From Hamiltosporidium tvaerminnensis (Eukaryota; Microsporidia; Dubosqiidae): a DNA stretch of 64,000 nucleotides. The stretch is from positions 547,001-611,000 of the forward strand of contig CM061253.1 of the NCBI GenBank assembly GCA_022605425.2, read 5' to 3'. The translations under genes were made by a program, and so were the position numbers. This document shows positions 36,261 through 47,580 of the stretch, in pieces. The notes below the pieces were generated by a model that was not told where the DNA came from, ran no database searches, and saw nothing but the letters and a program-made list of their open reading frames with translations. Position 1 is the stretch's first letter. Each line of letters opens with the position of its first letter.

Positions 36261-37023
36261 AGAAAACAAGCAAATATCTTTATTTAAAAGTTTTACATCT
36301 TTTTAAAATAGTGGCAAGTGTTATATTTGTTTTCATGACATTACGCAGTTCTAGGTTTAACATAAATGACTGCTACCCCAACACTCCATCGGTAACCCCT
36401 GCGATACCTACGTCCCAAAGCCTTTCATCTACCAGGTGTGTAGAACCTAAATAATAGGCGAGGCAGTTGCCCGGAGTTCGTTAATGTCCGTTGCATGGAG
36501 TGTGATCGAAGGCCGAAGCCCCCCCTGGGCTCCCATAAGACTTTGCAGCATTCCCACTTACTCTACACTTTCTGAACCCAATAAACTTCTGGCTAAGATA
36601 TATTTCAGAGATTTACATGGGGTCCACCTAGACAGTGCAATGTCATACCAACAGGTATAACCTGCTACTTAGCTTTCCTGGCTTTTAATGGGTTTTATTT
36701 TTATATCTCCCAGGCGCTAAGTCTTCTAACCCGAGTGAGCAAGGCTAGGTTTCCATGCTTTTACATGGCAATTACCTACATGTTCAGCTGCGGTCAGCAA
36801 TCTGGTTACATAAAAAACTACAAATAAATTTGTAGAAAAAGTTTCTCCATTTCCTAGACCTCTTCTCCTCATTACAACTCCCATGGAACAACCGAAGATG
36901 TAGTGTGGTTGTATTCCCACCAAAAATCCAAACAATGATCTTCACACCAGTTTCACACACTCATTGCCAAGCAGAAAGTTTTTTATGTGGTTATCCTCCC
37001 TCCACGTAGAAAACAAGCAAATA
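36261..37023 (+). repeat. repeat family B, copy 1, with 16-bp target-site duplications
   Basis: The element occupies 36277-37007 and is flanked by a perfect 16-bp direct repeat AGAAAACAAGCAAATA (36261-36276 and 37008-37023). It is GC-richer than the surroundings (for example GGCGAGGCAGTTGCCCGGAG) and has no long ORF in either strand. Its right end CATTGCCAAGCAGAAAGTTT is shared with repeat A. The long duplication points to target-primed retrotransposition (LINE or SINE type), not LTR or DNA-transposon insertion. Copy 2 is at 42597-43321 and a more diverged copy 3 at 44040-44710. Confidence 0.85.
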
Positions 37024-37414
37024 ATAAAGATATTATTTTATTTTTTGTAGTGGAAAATTTTAAAGATTTTAGTTTTGATAATTTCGACATAACATAACAA
37101 CATCAATTGCAAAGTAAAGATTAAAATGAAGCTAAAAATCAATCAAAGAAAAATTATATGTTATTTTTTTACCTTAAACAATGAAAGACAGAAATAGTTG
37201 TTAAAACAGTTGCCTTTCGTAAGAAAGCTCAAGATTCGCCGCACATCGAAAAGATGATTTTTTTAAGTCTTTTTAACTAAAATTGGTTCGTATTAACAAA
37301 TTTCGAAGTCATATTTGGAATACTTTGACCCAGATCTACTTAAATATGTTTTCATGGTTAATCATACAAATATGAGTTTTTTGTTCCGATTTTGTGAGCC
37401 ATTATCACTTTTAG

Positions 37415-37640
37415 TGCAAATAGTCGAGTGATGAGAATATCTGAATTTACATTCGAAGGCCTAGGGTTTGCACCCCGGTTGCTTAATTCTTTATCTTCCG
37501 TACAAGAAAGTTTGCGTTAGAGTGACAACCAAACGAATCAAAAGAAAAATGTTTCTGAAACGCTTATAACGAAGTGAACTTTAATTCACTCGTGGATTGT
37601 GTTCCCTCTGTAGAGAAAGAAACAAGCTACCTGTTTTTTT
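37415..37640 (+). repeat. repeat family C, copy 2
   Basis: Homologous to 28562-28745 from about 37470 onward. The left part contains AGTCGAGTGATGAGAATA and GGGTTTGCACCCCGG, loosely resembling the A and B boxes of a tRNA promoter, so a tRNA-derived SINE is conceivable. Ends in a T-run at about 37633-37640. Confidence 0.6.
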
Positions 37641-38861
37641 TATTACCACCTTTAAAATTAATTAAATAAGAGCAAAATAAAGATAAGATAGCTGACAGCA
37701 TGTATGTAAAGCTTCAAAAGCAAAGTATAGATTGAAACTCTATTTAACACAGTTGTTCTTTAAATGTGTCTTGAATAATTAAGCTTCTAAAAAATAACCT
37801 TTTCGACTTGACTGTAATTTTTCAAACTATACATCTCCAATTATTTTTTCTTACTTTATACTTTAAATTATTAATTTACATACAAAAGTTATTTTTAAAA
37901 AATATGGTTAATATACATGCTTATTTTTTTAATCGTATGTATGAAACTTAAAAATTTCAATCCTAAAATATTAATAATTAACATCAAAAAAATACTTTTC
38001 CGTACTTTGGAATAAAATATAATGAGTTATTGGTTAGCGAACTTTATATAGACGTCACCATGCATCCTAGGCCAAAAAGTTTAGCGACTTTTGATCTATA
38101 TTACGGTACAAAATATAGAAAGAAAATGTATTTTAAATTGTAGTAATCAATTTAAAAACATGCGAATCCTCTAGAATAGATGTATGAGTATGCTAAAATA
38201 CGGATATGAAGTAGTCAATAATAGATGGAATGATTTTTCAAAAAACCCAACGTACATAAATTTTAATTCTTTTTGCTAATGAATTTAAGAGTAACTGTCT
38301 TAGCAATTTATTATGAAATGAAAATTATTGTAGTCTGATCGATTAAAAAAAGGTTTTTAAAATCCAAATTAATCATATATTACTTGAATAATTGGTTGAA
38401 TTTTAGATTAAGGCTAGAGCAAAAAGAAAATTTTTCAGGGTTCAAATTTTTTTATTTTTAGTCCTTTTTGGCAATTTAATTTTTATTTATTGTCAAGGTC
38501 CTTAGTGCCCCGTTATTTCTAATGCAGTTGTATATATTAATAACACCCTTTATTTATAATAGATATATGTTATTTGTATTATATTTCTATCCTATAATTT
38601 CCGCGTTATTCCGTATTTACTCCAGCTTCTATTGCTCCTATGATATTTCTGTATTTATATAGGCGGATTACAGTCTTTGAAACCAAACATTAAAAGGCAA
38701 TACATATACAAATAGTCTTAATGCAAAGTTTTACGGCTTGCTATTGTTTGATATTAAGACCGAATAAATGTTTTTTATTGCAATAACATGTTATGGGAAA
38801 CAATTTTCGAGCAAATGACTTTTACCAATAAATAAATTTACAAAAATAATATAATGCATTT
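37641..38861. other. AT-rich spacer
   Basis: No gene recognised before the second integrase copy. Confidence 0.55.
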
Positions 38862-39805
38862 ATGATTGATTGTGTAGATCTTAGAAGATACGTTGATCAA
38901 AAAAATGAGATTATTGGACTTAGAACATAATCGACACTTATACAACGGATTTCTAGATGTTTAAGACGATGAACAAGACTTCATATTCCGAAGAAGATTC
39001 ATATAAATTTCTATTATAGTTTTGCTATTCCAGTAGCAAATAAATCCGATAATGATAAAGAATTTTAAAATTAATTTATGTAAACATATTTAACTGCTCT
39101 TAACATTCAAATAATATATGGAAGGCCACATTATTCAAAGGCTCGGGGACAAATTGAACTGATGAATCAAACATTTAAAGATGGTATGAAAAAAAGTTTT
39201 ATGTTAGGCTACAAAAATATGAATCGGTTTTAACAATTATGTTATATAAGCTTATAAAAGAACGATATATTGTGCCTCAAATAAATCATCATTACAACTT
39301 TTTAATGGCCAACTGGATTTATAATCTTCTTTCCGGTAATACGGTGACGGAGGAACTAAAAGATGATTTAGTATTTGTCGATGAAACAAGTTCTGATGTA
39401 TAACAGCAAGAAAACATGATCCGAGATATAAAGACACAATGGACTTTGGAGATTGTGTCTTGAATGTATAATGAAGTTCTTGAGCCTAAATAACTTACTT
39501 CATCTTCAACAACCAATGCTTTTGAAGTTCATATGAATATTGAAACTGATACAGAAGTAAGTAAACATTTTAAAAATATTAAAAAAGAATTATAGAAAGT
39601 AACGATTAAATAAACTAATAAGAGATCTTCTTATTGGTGATAAGGTTTTGTTAAAAAACAATTTTGACATGAATACAAAGACTAAACGCGCACCGTTTGA
39701 TTATTTTTATGATGATTCTGTCTTTACAGTAACAAATGGCTTTAGTAGTAATATGATAGAATTAGAAAACGTTAATGCTAAAAAGGAATTGTTCAGAAAG
39801 GGATA
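38862..39805 (+). pseudogene. decayed DDE (rve) integrase element, copy 2
   Basis: Legible but broken. MIDCVDLRRYVDQKN at 38862 corresponds to the first catalytic Asp strand. SDNDKEF near 39046-39065 is the second Asp block. TALNIQIIYGRPHYSKARGQ followed by IELMNQTFKDGMKKS (39090-39200) is the catalytic-Glu helix in the usual QIExxNxTxK form. The C-terminus RDLLIGDKVLLKNNFDMNTK through FTVTNGFSSNMIELENV (39620-39780) ends in two stops at 39803-39808. Relative to copies 1 and 3 it keeps the best C-terminus. Internal stops and shifts between 38930 and 39600 make it dead. No start codon with CCC motif. Confidence 0.8.
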
Positions 39806-40324
39806 ATAAAGCGGATTTAATTTAATTTTTTTCTTTTTTTAATATGTGTTATTTGTAAAATAAGAAATGTTAAGATATAGGGAAATGTTTTTATTTTTAA
39901 AATTGATTGCGATAATATTTTTGGTAGGAAAAATAAAGTTGAAAGTTTATAAACATTTATTTTCACTTGAACCCTATTATATTTAGAAACAAAATGCCTA
40001 ATATTTTAATCTGGGGACATTAAAAATGGATGAATAGAAAATATTGGGGTTATAAATATATTGAAAATAAAAGGGGGGCGTATTAGAAATAACCGGGAGC
40101 ACAAAATACATGGGTGCATTATGAAACGTGACACTTTTTAATATTCATTATTTTTTCTTTGAAATTTTTTGCGTTACCAAATATGCTTTTTTTTCGCATA
40201 ACACCGATTATTTCCTTATTAATGCATCTAAAAGCTTATTTATAGATAATATTTATGAAAACTTATTTCTAGCGTACACATTACAGATAAGATTCATAAT
40301 TTATTGGAAAATGTTGTTTTAAAG
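39806..40324. other. spacer
   Basis: No recognisable gene. A 64-codon frame at 40128-40322 is hydrophobic/aromatic and may be an extension of the following LRR pseudogene or chance. Confidence 0.45.
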
Positions 40325-41683
40325 AATTAAAAATGTATTTAAATTTTAGATTCAATCTTTGAAACAACGAATAAAACATTTTTAAAAAAATTTAATTATT
40401 TACAGAAAATAAAAGTTACTTATAATTATTTTGATGAAGAAAATGAGAAATCTTTTATAACCAATAGCGATCTTTGTGCTACTGTGGTAGTAAAAAACTA
40501 TATTTTTGTATCGGATTTTGATGAGAAAATTCTAAAATTAATTCATTTAGAAAATTCTGTTTCAAGCCAAAATGGCAAACGTTTTATTGTAGAAACAAAT
40601 ACAATTTCAGAGGAAATAGAAGAATTTTTTTTTTAAAAAAAATATAGTTGATCTTCATATTTCATTTCATAAGACAATATTTTTTTTAATTTTAGTTTTT
40701 TTGGAACCACTAGAGAATCTTAAAACACTAAAAGTAGATTTTTTTTCGATAGTGGCAAAGCAAAACTTATTTTCTGAAGTATTGTCTTTTAATAAAATAT
40801 ACGAAATTGAGATAGAAGAATATAAAATCGATAAACAAAAAATATGTAAAATACTAAGTTTAGCAAATATTAGAAAATCAATTTTAATTGTTCATCCAAT
40901 AGAAATATTCAAGATGGATATTTTCTGCCAGATAATAATACAATTTTGGAGTTTTCCTTTTTAACCGAAGAAACCTGCGATAGTCTTTCACTTCCATTTT
41001 TGCTTAAATCCTTAAAAAATCTGGAAAAGGTGTATCTAAATGGAGATCATATCTATAAAATTCTTTTTTTAAAAAATTTTAGTTAATTCATAGCACCAAA
41101 AACTTTTAAAGTTGTGTCAATTATTTCTAAATATTCTATGAAATCTTATCAAAATTTTGATTTTGATACAGATATTACGGAAAATTTATGTTTAGGTAAT
41201 AATTTTCCAGATGGAACTATTAGAAATATATTTTTTAAAAAGAGAATGATCAGATTAAAGACTCTGAGTCTCTATGGTTTTCATATTGGAAAAAATGATA
41301 AGAAAATGTTAGGAAATTTAGAAAATTTAATATCTTTTGATATAATCAATTGTTTTTTATTGGAAAATTCATTTTCGGAATTATTTGATGAGGAAAAAAA
41401 GTATATTATAGAAGATCTGGTTTTAAATTTGGTTGATATAACCACAAATGATGTTTTTTTTATTTCTAAATTAAAAAGTTTAAAAAATTTAACACTTCTA
41501 TATTGTGAATTTATAAATTAGAGCTTTGAGAGTCTGAGGGGAATATACTTCGAAAGATTGGAGTATTATAGATTTGCTGCTATAGATTCATGCCATGATG
41601 ATGCTCAAATTGGTCATTTTACTGAAGAATTTGTGCCAAATATTTTTTCACAACAAACAGAAGAGTTATCTGTTGAAGCATAA
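40325..41683 (+). pseudogene. broken LRR-family gene, paralogue of the gene at 49.6-51.9 kb
   Basis: Protein fragments follow one another with shifts and stops: ILDSIFETTNKTFLKKFNYL... to a stop at about 40636, LEPLENLKTLKVDFFSIV... (40701-40964), LLKSLKNLEKVYLNGDHI (about 41003-41060) and 41114-41521, then after an in-frame TAG at 41519 the frame stays open to TAA 41681. The leucine-rich layout is plain (LKTLSLYGFHIG; LKSLKNLTLLYCEF). The last third aligns with the intact LRR protein: SFSELFDEEKKYIIEDLVL against SFSELFKIDNEYAIKKILL, and FFISKLKSLKNLTL against IFISKLKHLRRLTL. The N-terminal Cys-rich part and leader are missing. A dead duplicate whose original C-terminal extension (FTEEFVPNIFSQQTEEL) differs from the intact copy. 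Confidence 0.85.
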
Positions 41684-41849
41684 TAAATGTGACTTTTTTT
41701 CGTACTATATTATATTTTTTAATATAAAACTTTAGTATATGACATATTTTATCTATTTTACTTCGAGTTCTACTAAGCCCTTACTTTCATTTAAACATAT
41801 CAGGAGTTTTTCATGATAATTTACTTTAAAAGAATATTTTTACTTACTA

Positions 41850-42070
41850 ATTTATTTTATTCCTCTTTTACCTTTTAGTGTCGAGGATGACCAAAAGATT
41901 TTTTTCCATTTATTTCTTCTAATCATTTGGAACTCGGAATTATAAGGAATCGGCCTATAGACCTAATTGGTTTATATTCTGCCCTGATATCAACAATGAA
42001 ATCACATCAATTCTACACACTCATTGCCAAACAATAGTTTTTAATGTGATTATTCTCCCTTCATCTTAGA
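41850..42070 (+). repeat. repeat family A, copy 4
   Basis: Near-complete: left part TTTTAGTGTCGAGGATGACC, middle GGAACTCGGAATTATAAGGA, right end CATTGCCAAACAATAGTTTT followed by TAATGTGATTATTCTCCC. It is oriented opposite to the copies at 26.4, 35.0 and 47.5 kb. Confidence 0.8.
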
Positions 42071-42458
42071 AGAAATATTTTAAAGCTAAAAATATTATCT
42101 AATAATGCTAGGGAATAGTAGTTCCTTTATAGAACGTTTTTATTTATAATTTATAACACTATTGAGAATAAATGAGATGCTATCGTAGCATTGCGCCTAG
42201 ACATATAATATTTAGATTATAGTTGAGATAAATTTACTTTCCTCAAAATATACTTAATTATACAAATAGATATTTACTATATATACATAATTAATCAGAA
42301 ATTTTTTTACCAAAAACATCATAAGATCGGAAATAATTTTATGAAGGATATCGCATCTCTTTATTCAAATGCCATGGATTACATTCTTTATATACAGGTA
42401 ACGCAGTTCTAGGTTCTGCATATAACAACTTCGCGAACACTATCGATATTCTTTTGAT

Positions 42459-43917
42459 CAGAGGCCTCTAAAATACGGCCCTCGGTAGCAGTTTAGACAT
42501 TGCCTCCACCCACTTTCAAAATTTTTTTGCTGAGTGGGTGTTTGAAAAGCTAAAAATGATAAATTTCCTGTATATTATACAAAAAAAATACAGTTACTTT
42601 ATTTAAAACTATCACATTTTTTTAAAACATTGTGGCAACTGTTATATTTTTTTCATGGTATACGCGAAGTTTCGGGTTTAACTAATAACTGCTACCCCAA
42701 CACTACATTAGTACCCTCTGCGATACCTACATCCCAAAGCCTTTCGTATATCAGGTGTGTAGAACCTAATTAATAGGCGAGGCAGTTGCCCGGAGTTCGC
42801 TAATGTCTGTTGCATGATGTGTGATCGAAGCCCCCACCCCCTGGACTCCCCTAAGACTATACAGCATTCTCACTTACTCTACCCTTTCTGAACCAAATAA
42901 ACTTCTAGCTAAGATATATTTCAGAGATTTACATGGGGTTCACCTAGACGGTGAAATGTCATACAAACCGGTATAACCTGCTACTTAAATTTCCCGGCTT
43001 TTAATTGTTTTTATTTTTATATCATCCAAGCGCTAAGTCTTCTAAGCTGAGTGAGAAAGGTTAGCTTTCCATGATTTTAAATGGAAATTACCTACATGTT
43101 AAGCTGCGATCTGCGATTTATTGCATAAAAAACTAAAAAATTTATTTGTAGAAAAATTTGCTCCATTTCTTAGACCTCTCCTCCTCATAACAACTACCAT
43201 GGAGAAACAAAGATGTAGTGTGGTTTTATTCCCACCAAAAATCCAAACAATGATCTTTACACCGGTTTCACTTACTTATTGTCAAGCAGAAAGTTTTTTA
43301 AGTATTTAATCCTACCTCATCAAAAAAATTAAAGTTAAAGATAAATTTTATTATTATTTTGTAATATAAAGAAAAATTATTTGGTTCTTAACATTTTTTA
43401 TTTTATTTATATCAAAAAACCCAAATTAAATAAAAAAAATTATTTGCAGAATATATTATCACCGAGATTGATGTAGCTGAGATTTAGTACGAATCGATGT
43501 AAAAATTGGTTAAATTTACATGTAGAAATTATAAATAACTGCTTCAGGTGCTTATCTGTTAATTTAAATTTTAAATGTATTTTGTGCATTATATTTTAAA
43601 AAATATTTGTTCATGTAGTTAAGTAAAGCTGAGGCGAAAATAAACATTGAAAAGAATTTATGAATGTGATTGAATTGTGTGATTGGAAGACTTTTTGAAA
43701 TTTCAGTAATCTAGTTGAATATATTTATATAAAAATATGGCTGAATACATATTTGTTTTTTTAGACGCTTTTATCAAACTTTGATTTAAATATGGTAATA
43801 ATTTACATTTAATAAATATTTATCGGTATTTCAGTGTAAAATCAAATAAATTCTTGATCTGTGAAACTTTTTTCAGAAGTAACGTGGCCCGCGAGCCAAA
43901 TGGTTTGGCAACCCTTG
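42459..43917 (-). mobile_element. hAT transposon copy 2, internally deleted, interrupted by repeat B2
   Basis: Terminal inverted repeats: CAGAGGCCTCTAAAATACGG (from 42459) and, on the minus strand from 43917, CAAGGGTTGCCAAACCATTT followed by GGCTCGCGGGCC. Flanks CTTTTGAT and TTTTAGAT agree at 6 of 8 positions, fitting the 8-bp duplication made by hAT elements. The body is homologous to hAT copy 1 over 42520-42596 and 43322-43700, including the transposase C-terminus (minus strand, about 43560-43450: LFIISTCKFNQFLHRF). Without the nested B2 element only about 730 bp remain, so most of the transposase was deleted; it could only have moved with help from another copy. Confidence 0.8.
42597..43321 (+). 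repeat. repeat family B, copy 2, nested in hAT copy 2
   Basis: About 725 bp, alignable along its full length with copy 1 (for example GTGTGTAGAACCTAA, ATATTTCAGAGATTTACATG and CAAGCAGAAAGTTTTTTA shared). It is flanked by related 16-mers AAAAAAAATACAGTTA (42581-42596) and AAAAAAATTAAAGTTA (43322-43337), a decayed target duplication. The uninterrupted hAT copy 1 has the corresponding single site at about 33946-33961. Confidence 0.85.
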
Positions 43918-44039
43918 TTTTAGATACACAAATCTCATATCTTCCATATTAAGGTTTTAAGACTAATTAAATGAGCAATACAGTCGTCCGAAGTTTGTCA
44001 GCCTTTGTTTCCTAAAGTGTTATCGTAGGTAAAAACTCA

Positions 44040-44710
44040 CATTGGGCTCTCTCGAGTCTAGCAGGATTCTCACTGCGTTACACTTGCCAAACCGGGCAGA
44101 CTTCAAATAAAGTTATATCTCAGCGACTTATATGAGGTTCATCATAAAGGTTACAATGACATACAAACACGTATTAATAGCTACTTGGTCTTCTTTAATT
44201 AAAGGCGTTTAATTTATTGGATCTCATCGATTCTAAGTCTTCTAAACCAAGTAAGTAAAACCAGGCTTGCTGCTTTTACATGAAATTACCTACAAGTCTG
44301 TTGATATAGAAATTTCTAAAAAAATAATTCATTTAAATTAGATAAATTTCTACCTCATCATCAAAAAATATGCACCACTAACAAAAAAAAGAAAACAAAA
44401 CAAAAAAATAAAAGCCATAATTTAAATTCTTTATATTTTAATTATTTCCAAGCGACGATTCCTTATCCGGGATTCCGACAAAGTACAGTTGCAACTCGTA
44501 ATTTTCCTACATAAAAAATTACAAGGTAAATTTGTAGAAAAATTTCACTATTTCATGGACTTACGCTTCAATATGCAAATCCCATGCAAAAAATGAAAAC
44601 TTATTGCGATTTATTTCCGCTAAAAATACAAACAATGATTTAGCTGATCGAATCAACCTTTTCCTTCCCAAGCAAATGGGTTTTTATTTGGGTTTCTCCT
44701 TTACACTTGA
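44040..44710 (+). repeat. repeat family B, copy 3, diverged and interrupted
   Basis: Follows the order of copy 1 (GGGCTCTC..., CAGGATTCTCACT, GACTTATATGAGGTTCATC, CTAAGTCTTCTAAACC, TTTTACATGAAATTACCTAC). About 145 AT-rich bases (44302-44448) then interrupt it, after which it resumes with CATAAAAAATTACAAGG and AATTTGTAGAAAAATTTC. It ends near CCCAAGCAAATGGGTTTTTA. Clearly the oldest of the three. Confidence 0.7.
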
Positions 44711-45998
44711 TATAATATAATAATATATTTTGTATAAATCAGTGCATTGTTTGTATAATTAAGATTATAAGCATACAATTGATCTCACTAAAGATGCAAT
44801 CTGTCTTTTAAAAAAATTAGAAAATTGCAGCTTTGAAATTGTGTATCTCAATTGCACGGTTTTGATTTTTCCAGACAATAATAAGCATTAATTTAAGAGG
44901 TTTAGTTGAAGTAATAGCTTTAATCTTATATATTTGCATGAAATTTAAAGTTTTATATAAATGCAAGCAAACTACTATCTTCTGTATTTAGTAGCTTTAG
45001 GGAGTAACATCCTTTTATTTTGCTTTAAAAAGCATTTATAAATAAAGATTCGTGAGATATGGAAAAATATTAGTAAAACACAATAAAAAAATGATTTATT
45101 TAATTATTAATGCAATCACATGCCGGAAAAGACAGGAATATCTTAAAATCAAAAAGAATTTTATAAATAAACAGAATAAATTCCTTCGGAATTACATATA
45201 ATTATACATGGTGCGATAATTTTGGTATCAAAAACCCAAAGCTAAAAATCCTTTAAAAAGCTAAATCAATAATCAAATTTAATAAAAAAATATGACCTAA
45301 AAATTGTATTATTTAATTTAATTGTGCCTGTTAGATCCTCTCGCACTTTAAAAATCTTCATTGTGTTTAGGAAAGGTTTCATATGTTCAATATACAAGGT
45401 GAGTATATTTTGCCAAATAAGTTTTTTGTTTAATTAACTGTTTTCCTAATTCTTTTTGAATAAATGACTATGGATTTTAAAAGTCGAAAACGGTAGATCA
45501 TGGTAGCTGTGCAAAAAACTTAGTATAATTATCCTCTAAAAAAGCTCATGTATGTTTTGTTTTATCACAGTTTTCATTTTCTCATTGAACTATTAAATTT
45601 GAATTAATTTTTAAAATTTTACATAAATCCAAGCGATTTACGTTTGGGTCGATCATATCATGTTCTCTAACTCTATTTTATTAAACCCGTTCTCATGCCA
45701 TAATCCAGTAACATGAAAATATTTTTCCGCTTATTTTTTTTAAGCGCGAGATTGGCTGTTCTAACGATTATCATTCTATTTATTCCAGAAACATACTCAT
45801 AGCTAAATATGATGTTCTGAAATCTATGCTTTGACTACTTAATTAACTTTATGGGAGTCTTTGTTCGAATTTTTTTATGATTTACCGTTAGCAATGGCTT
45901 AAATACGACTGCATTTGAGGATAACCTATGTTTTCAAGAAATAATTGAAGCTTATTTTGAACACATTGTTTGTGATCTCTTTTTGAATTCTGTTAATG
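44711..45998. other. AT-rich spacer
   Basis: No firm gene. The stretch 45560-45990 may be a further decayed part of the LRR pseudogene to its right. Confidence 0.5.
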
Positions 45999-47260
45999 TT
46001 ACAGACAAACGGAAATGTATATCTTGTTTGAAAAGCGGGCCGTATATTTGCATAAATTAAATACATTTTGGATAAAAAAATTTTCTCGCGAATTTGAAAA
46101 TTTATCCAGATTCAAGACGTTTATTTTAAATGAATGTTTCTCATTTATTTTTTTCCATTTCAAACTGTCTACATTATTTTCTATTTTATTAAAAATTATT
46201 GAAATTAAATTATGTATCAAATTTTCTGTTCTTTCAGATACTGTTACATTAAACACCCAAAAGTATAACAAATAGACATATTATAATGATTAAAAATTTT
46301 TGAAAATGCTTTCGGAAAGTGAAAAATCGAAAGTTGCAAAGAACAAACGTCTCGGTAGTTTCAAATTCCCAATTTTTAATCATATATTGAAGTAATCTTG
46401 AATTTTTTCATGAATGGAAAAAAAGCTCTTCATCAGATCTAAACTATATAAACGTTAAACGTTTAAAATAATCACTAGTGTAAGTTCCATAACAAAAAAT
46501 TATTCTACGCGATTTAATTATTCTAAAATTTATTTAAAATGCTTGTTCAAACCTTTTACTATAATTCATGTATTGTTAAGTTTCTCCATAAATTCCGATT
46601 CAATGTTAACAAACTTTTTATTCGAGCAGAAATAAAAGTCAAAATTTTCTATTATTGCATTTTTAATTATATGTACCAAATAGTTTTTTTATGGCAAACA
46701 ACTTCATTCAAAGAAAATATATATAGCAAAACTCTTATAAAATAGTCCCTAATCAAGATGATATATCCACTTTTATCATTAGATAATTTTTATAAATTCC
46801 TTTTAAAGCCTGTAAAATATTAAATTAAAATAATCCTAACAAATTGGTGAAAATTTTTATCTTTCTTCAATTTAAATGTATAAAGAATAGGTATTAACAA
46901 TAAGAAATTTGATTTGAAAATTTCGTTAATATTATTAATTTCTTCGATGTTTTTTAAAAATATAAAAATTCATTCTATTTTAATATAACGGTGCTAATGC
47001 AATTAGAGATTTCGTTTTTTGGCCATAATAAATATCCAAATAAAATTTATCTTCGTTCAGATCTGAAATAATGTGCCCGGTGCATTATTCCTTACACTGC
47101 ATATGTTCATAAAAATTAAATCTCTGTTTTTTAAACTTAGAAAATTGTATTTTATTTGCTTTATTACAATTCAAAATAAATTTTTAGTCATTGTTTTCCT
47201 GATAGAAATGCAAAATGATTAAGTTTTTTGGCTTTACATTTTACATTAAAACTCAAAGAA
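45999..47260 (-). pseudogene. second broken LRR-family gene
   Basis: Two pieces align with the intact LRR gene. First, 46840-47260 matches the N-terminal coding region at 51390-51760 base by base over long stretches (AGAAAATTG with a following T/C-ATTTT, CTTTATTACAATT, CATGTTCATAA against CATATGTTCATAA, GCAAAATGATT against GGAAAATGATT). Second, the frame 46271-45999 encodes LIHNLISIIFNKIENNVD, matching LVQNIVSIVYNEVEKLMS of the intact protein. Order and strand agree, but the spacing is shorter than in the intact gene, so internal sequence was lost. There are many stops; it is non-functional and older than the pseudogene at 40.3 kb. Confidence 0.7.
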
Positions 47261-47489
47261 ACACTAAAAATATATTTTAGAACAATACTCATTTCCTACA
47301 GAGTAAATCGTATTTGACACGTTTTAAGGTAATAGAAAATACCTCTTTAGATTTTTTTTTCTGATTAAGTCATTATAAAATATTTTTATCAGCATTAATA
47401 GGTTGAGGTATAAACTTCATTTAAACCAGCTTATTGAAAATGATTGTGCGAGATTGGTGAGAAAATCATTTTTAATATTTTAGTGTTAT

Positions 47490-47580
47490 ACAAACCACAT
47501 TAGATCTATGAGCCAATTCCCATAGCCCCGAATTACATTAGATTAAAAGATATAAATAGAAAACCGAAAGACTGTCTTAA
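47490..47580 (-). repeat. repeat family A, copy 5 (fragment)
   Basis: ACAAACCACATTAGATCTAT and CCAATTCCCATAGCCCCGAA followed by TTACATTAGATTAAAAGA align with the middle of repeat A. Both ends are lost or unrecognisable. Confidence 0.5.

Noticed and set aside
36726-36935. 69-codon minus-strand frame with Met/Gly-rich start
   Set aside because: It lies entirely inside non-coding repeat B and is not preserved in copies 2 and 3.
37455-37490. GGGTTTGCACCCCGG as a tRNA T-arm
   Set aside because: No complete cloverleaf around it. I treat it as part of repeat C.
43121-43309. 62-codon plus-strand frame
   Set aside because: Inside repeat B2; not conserved in copy 1.
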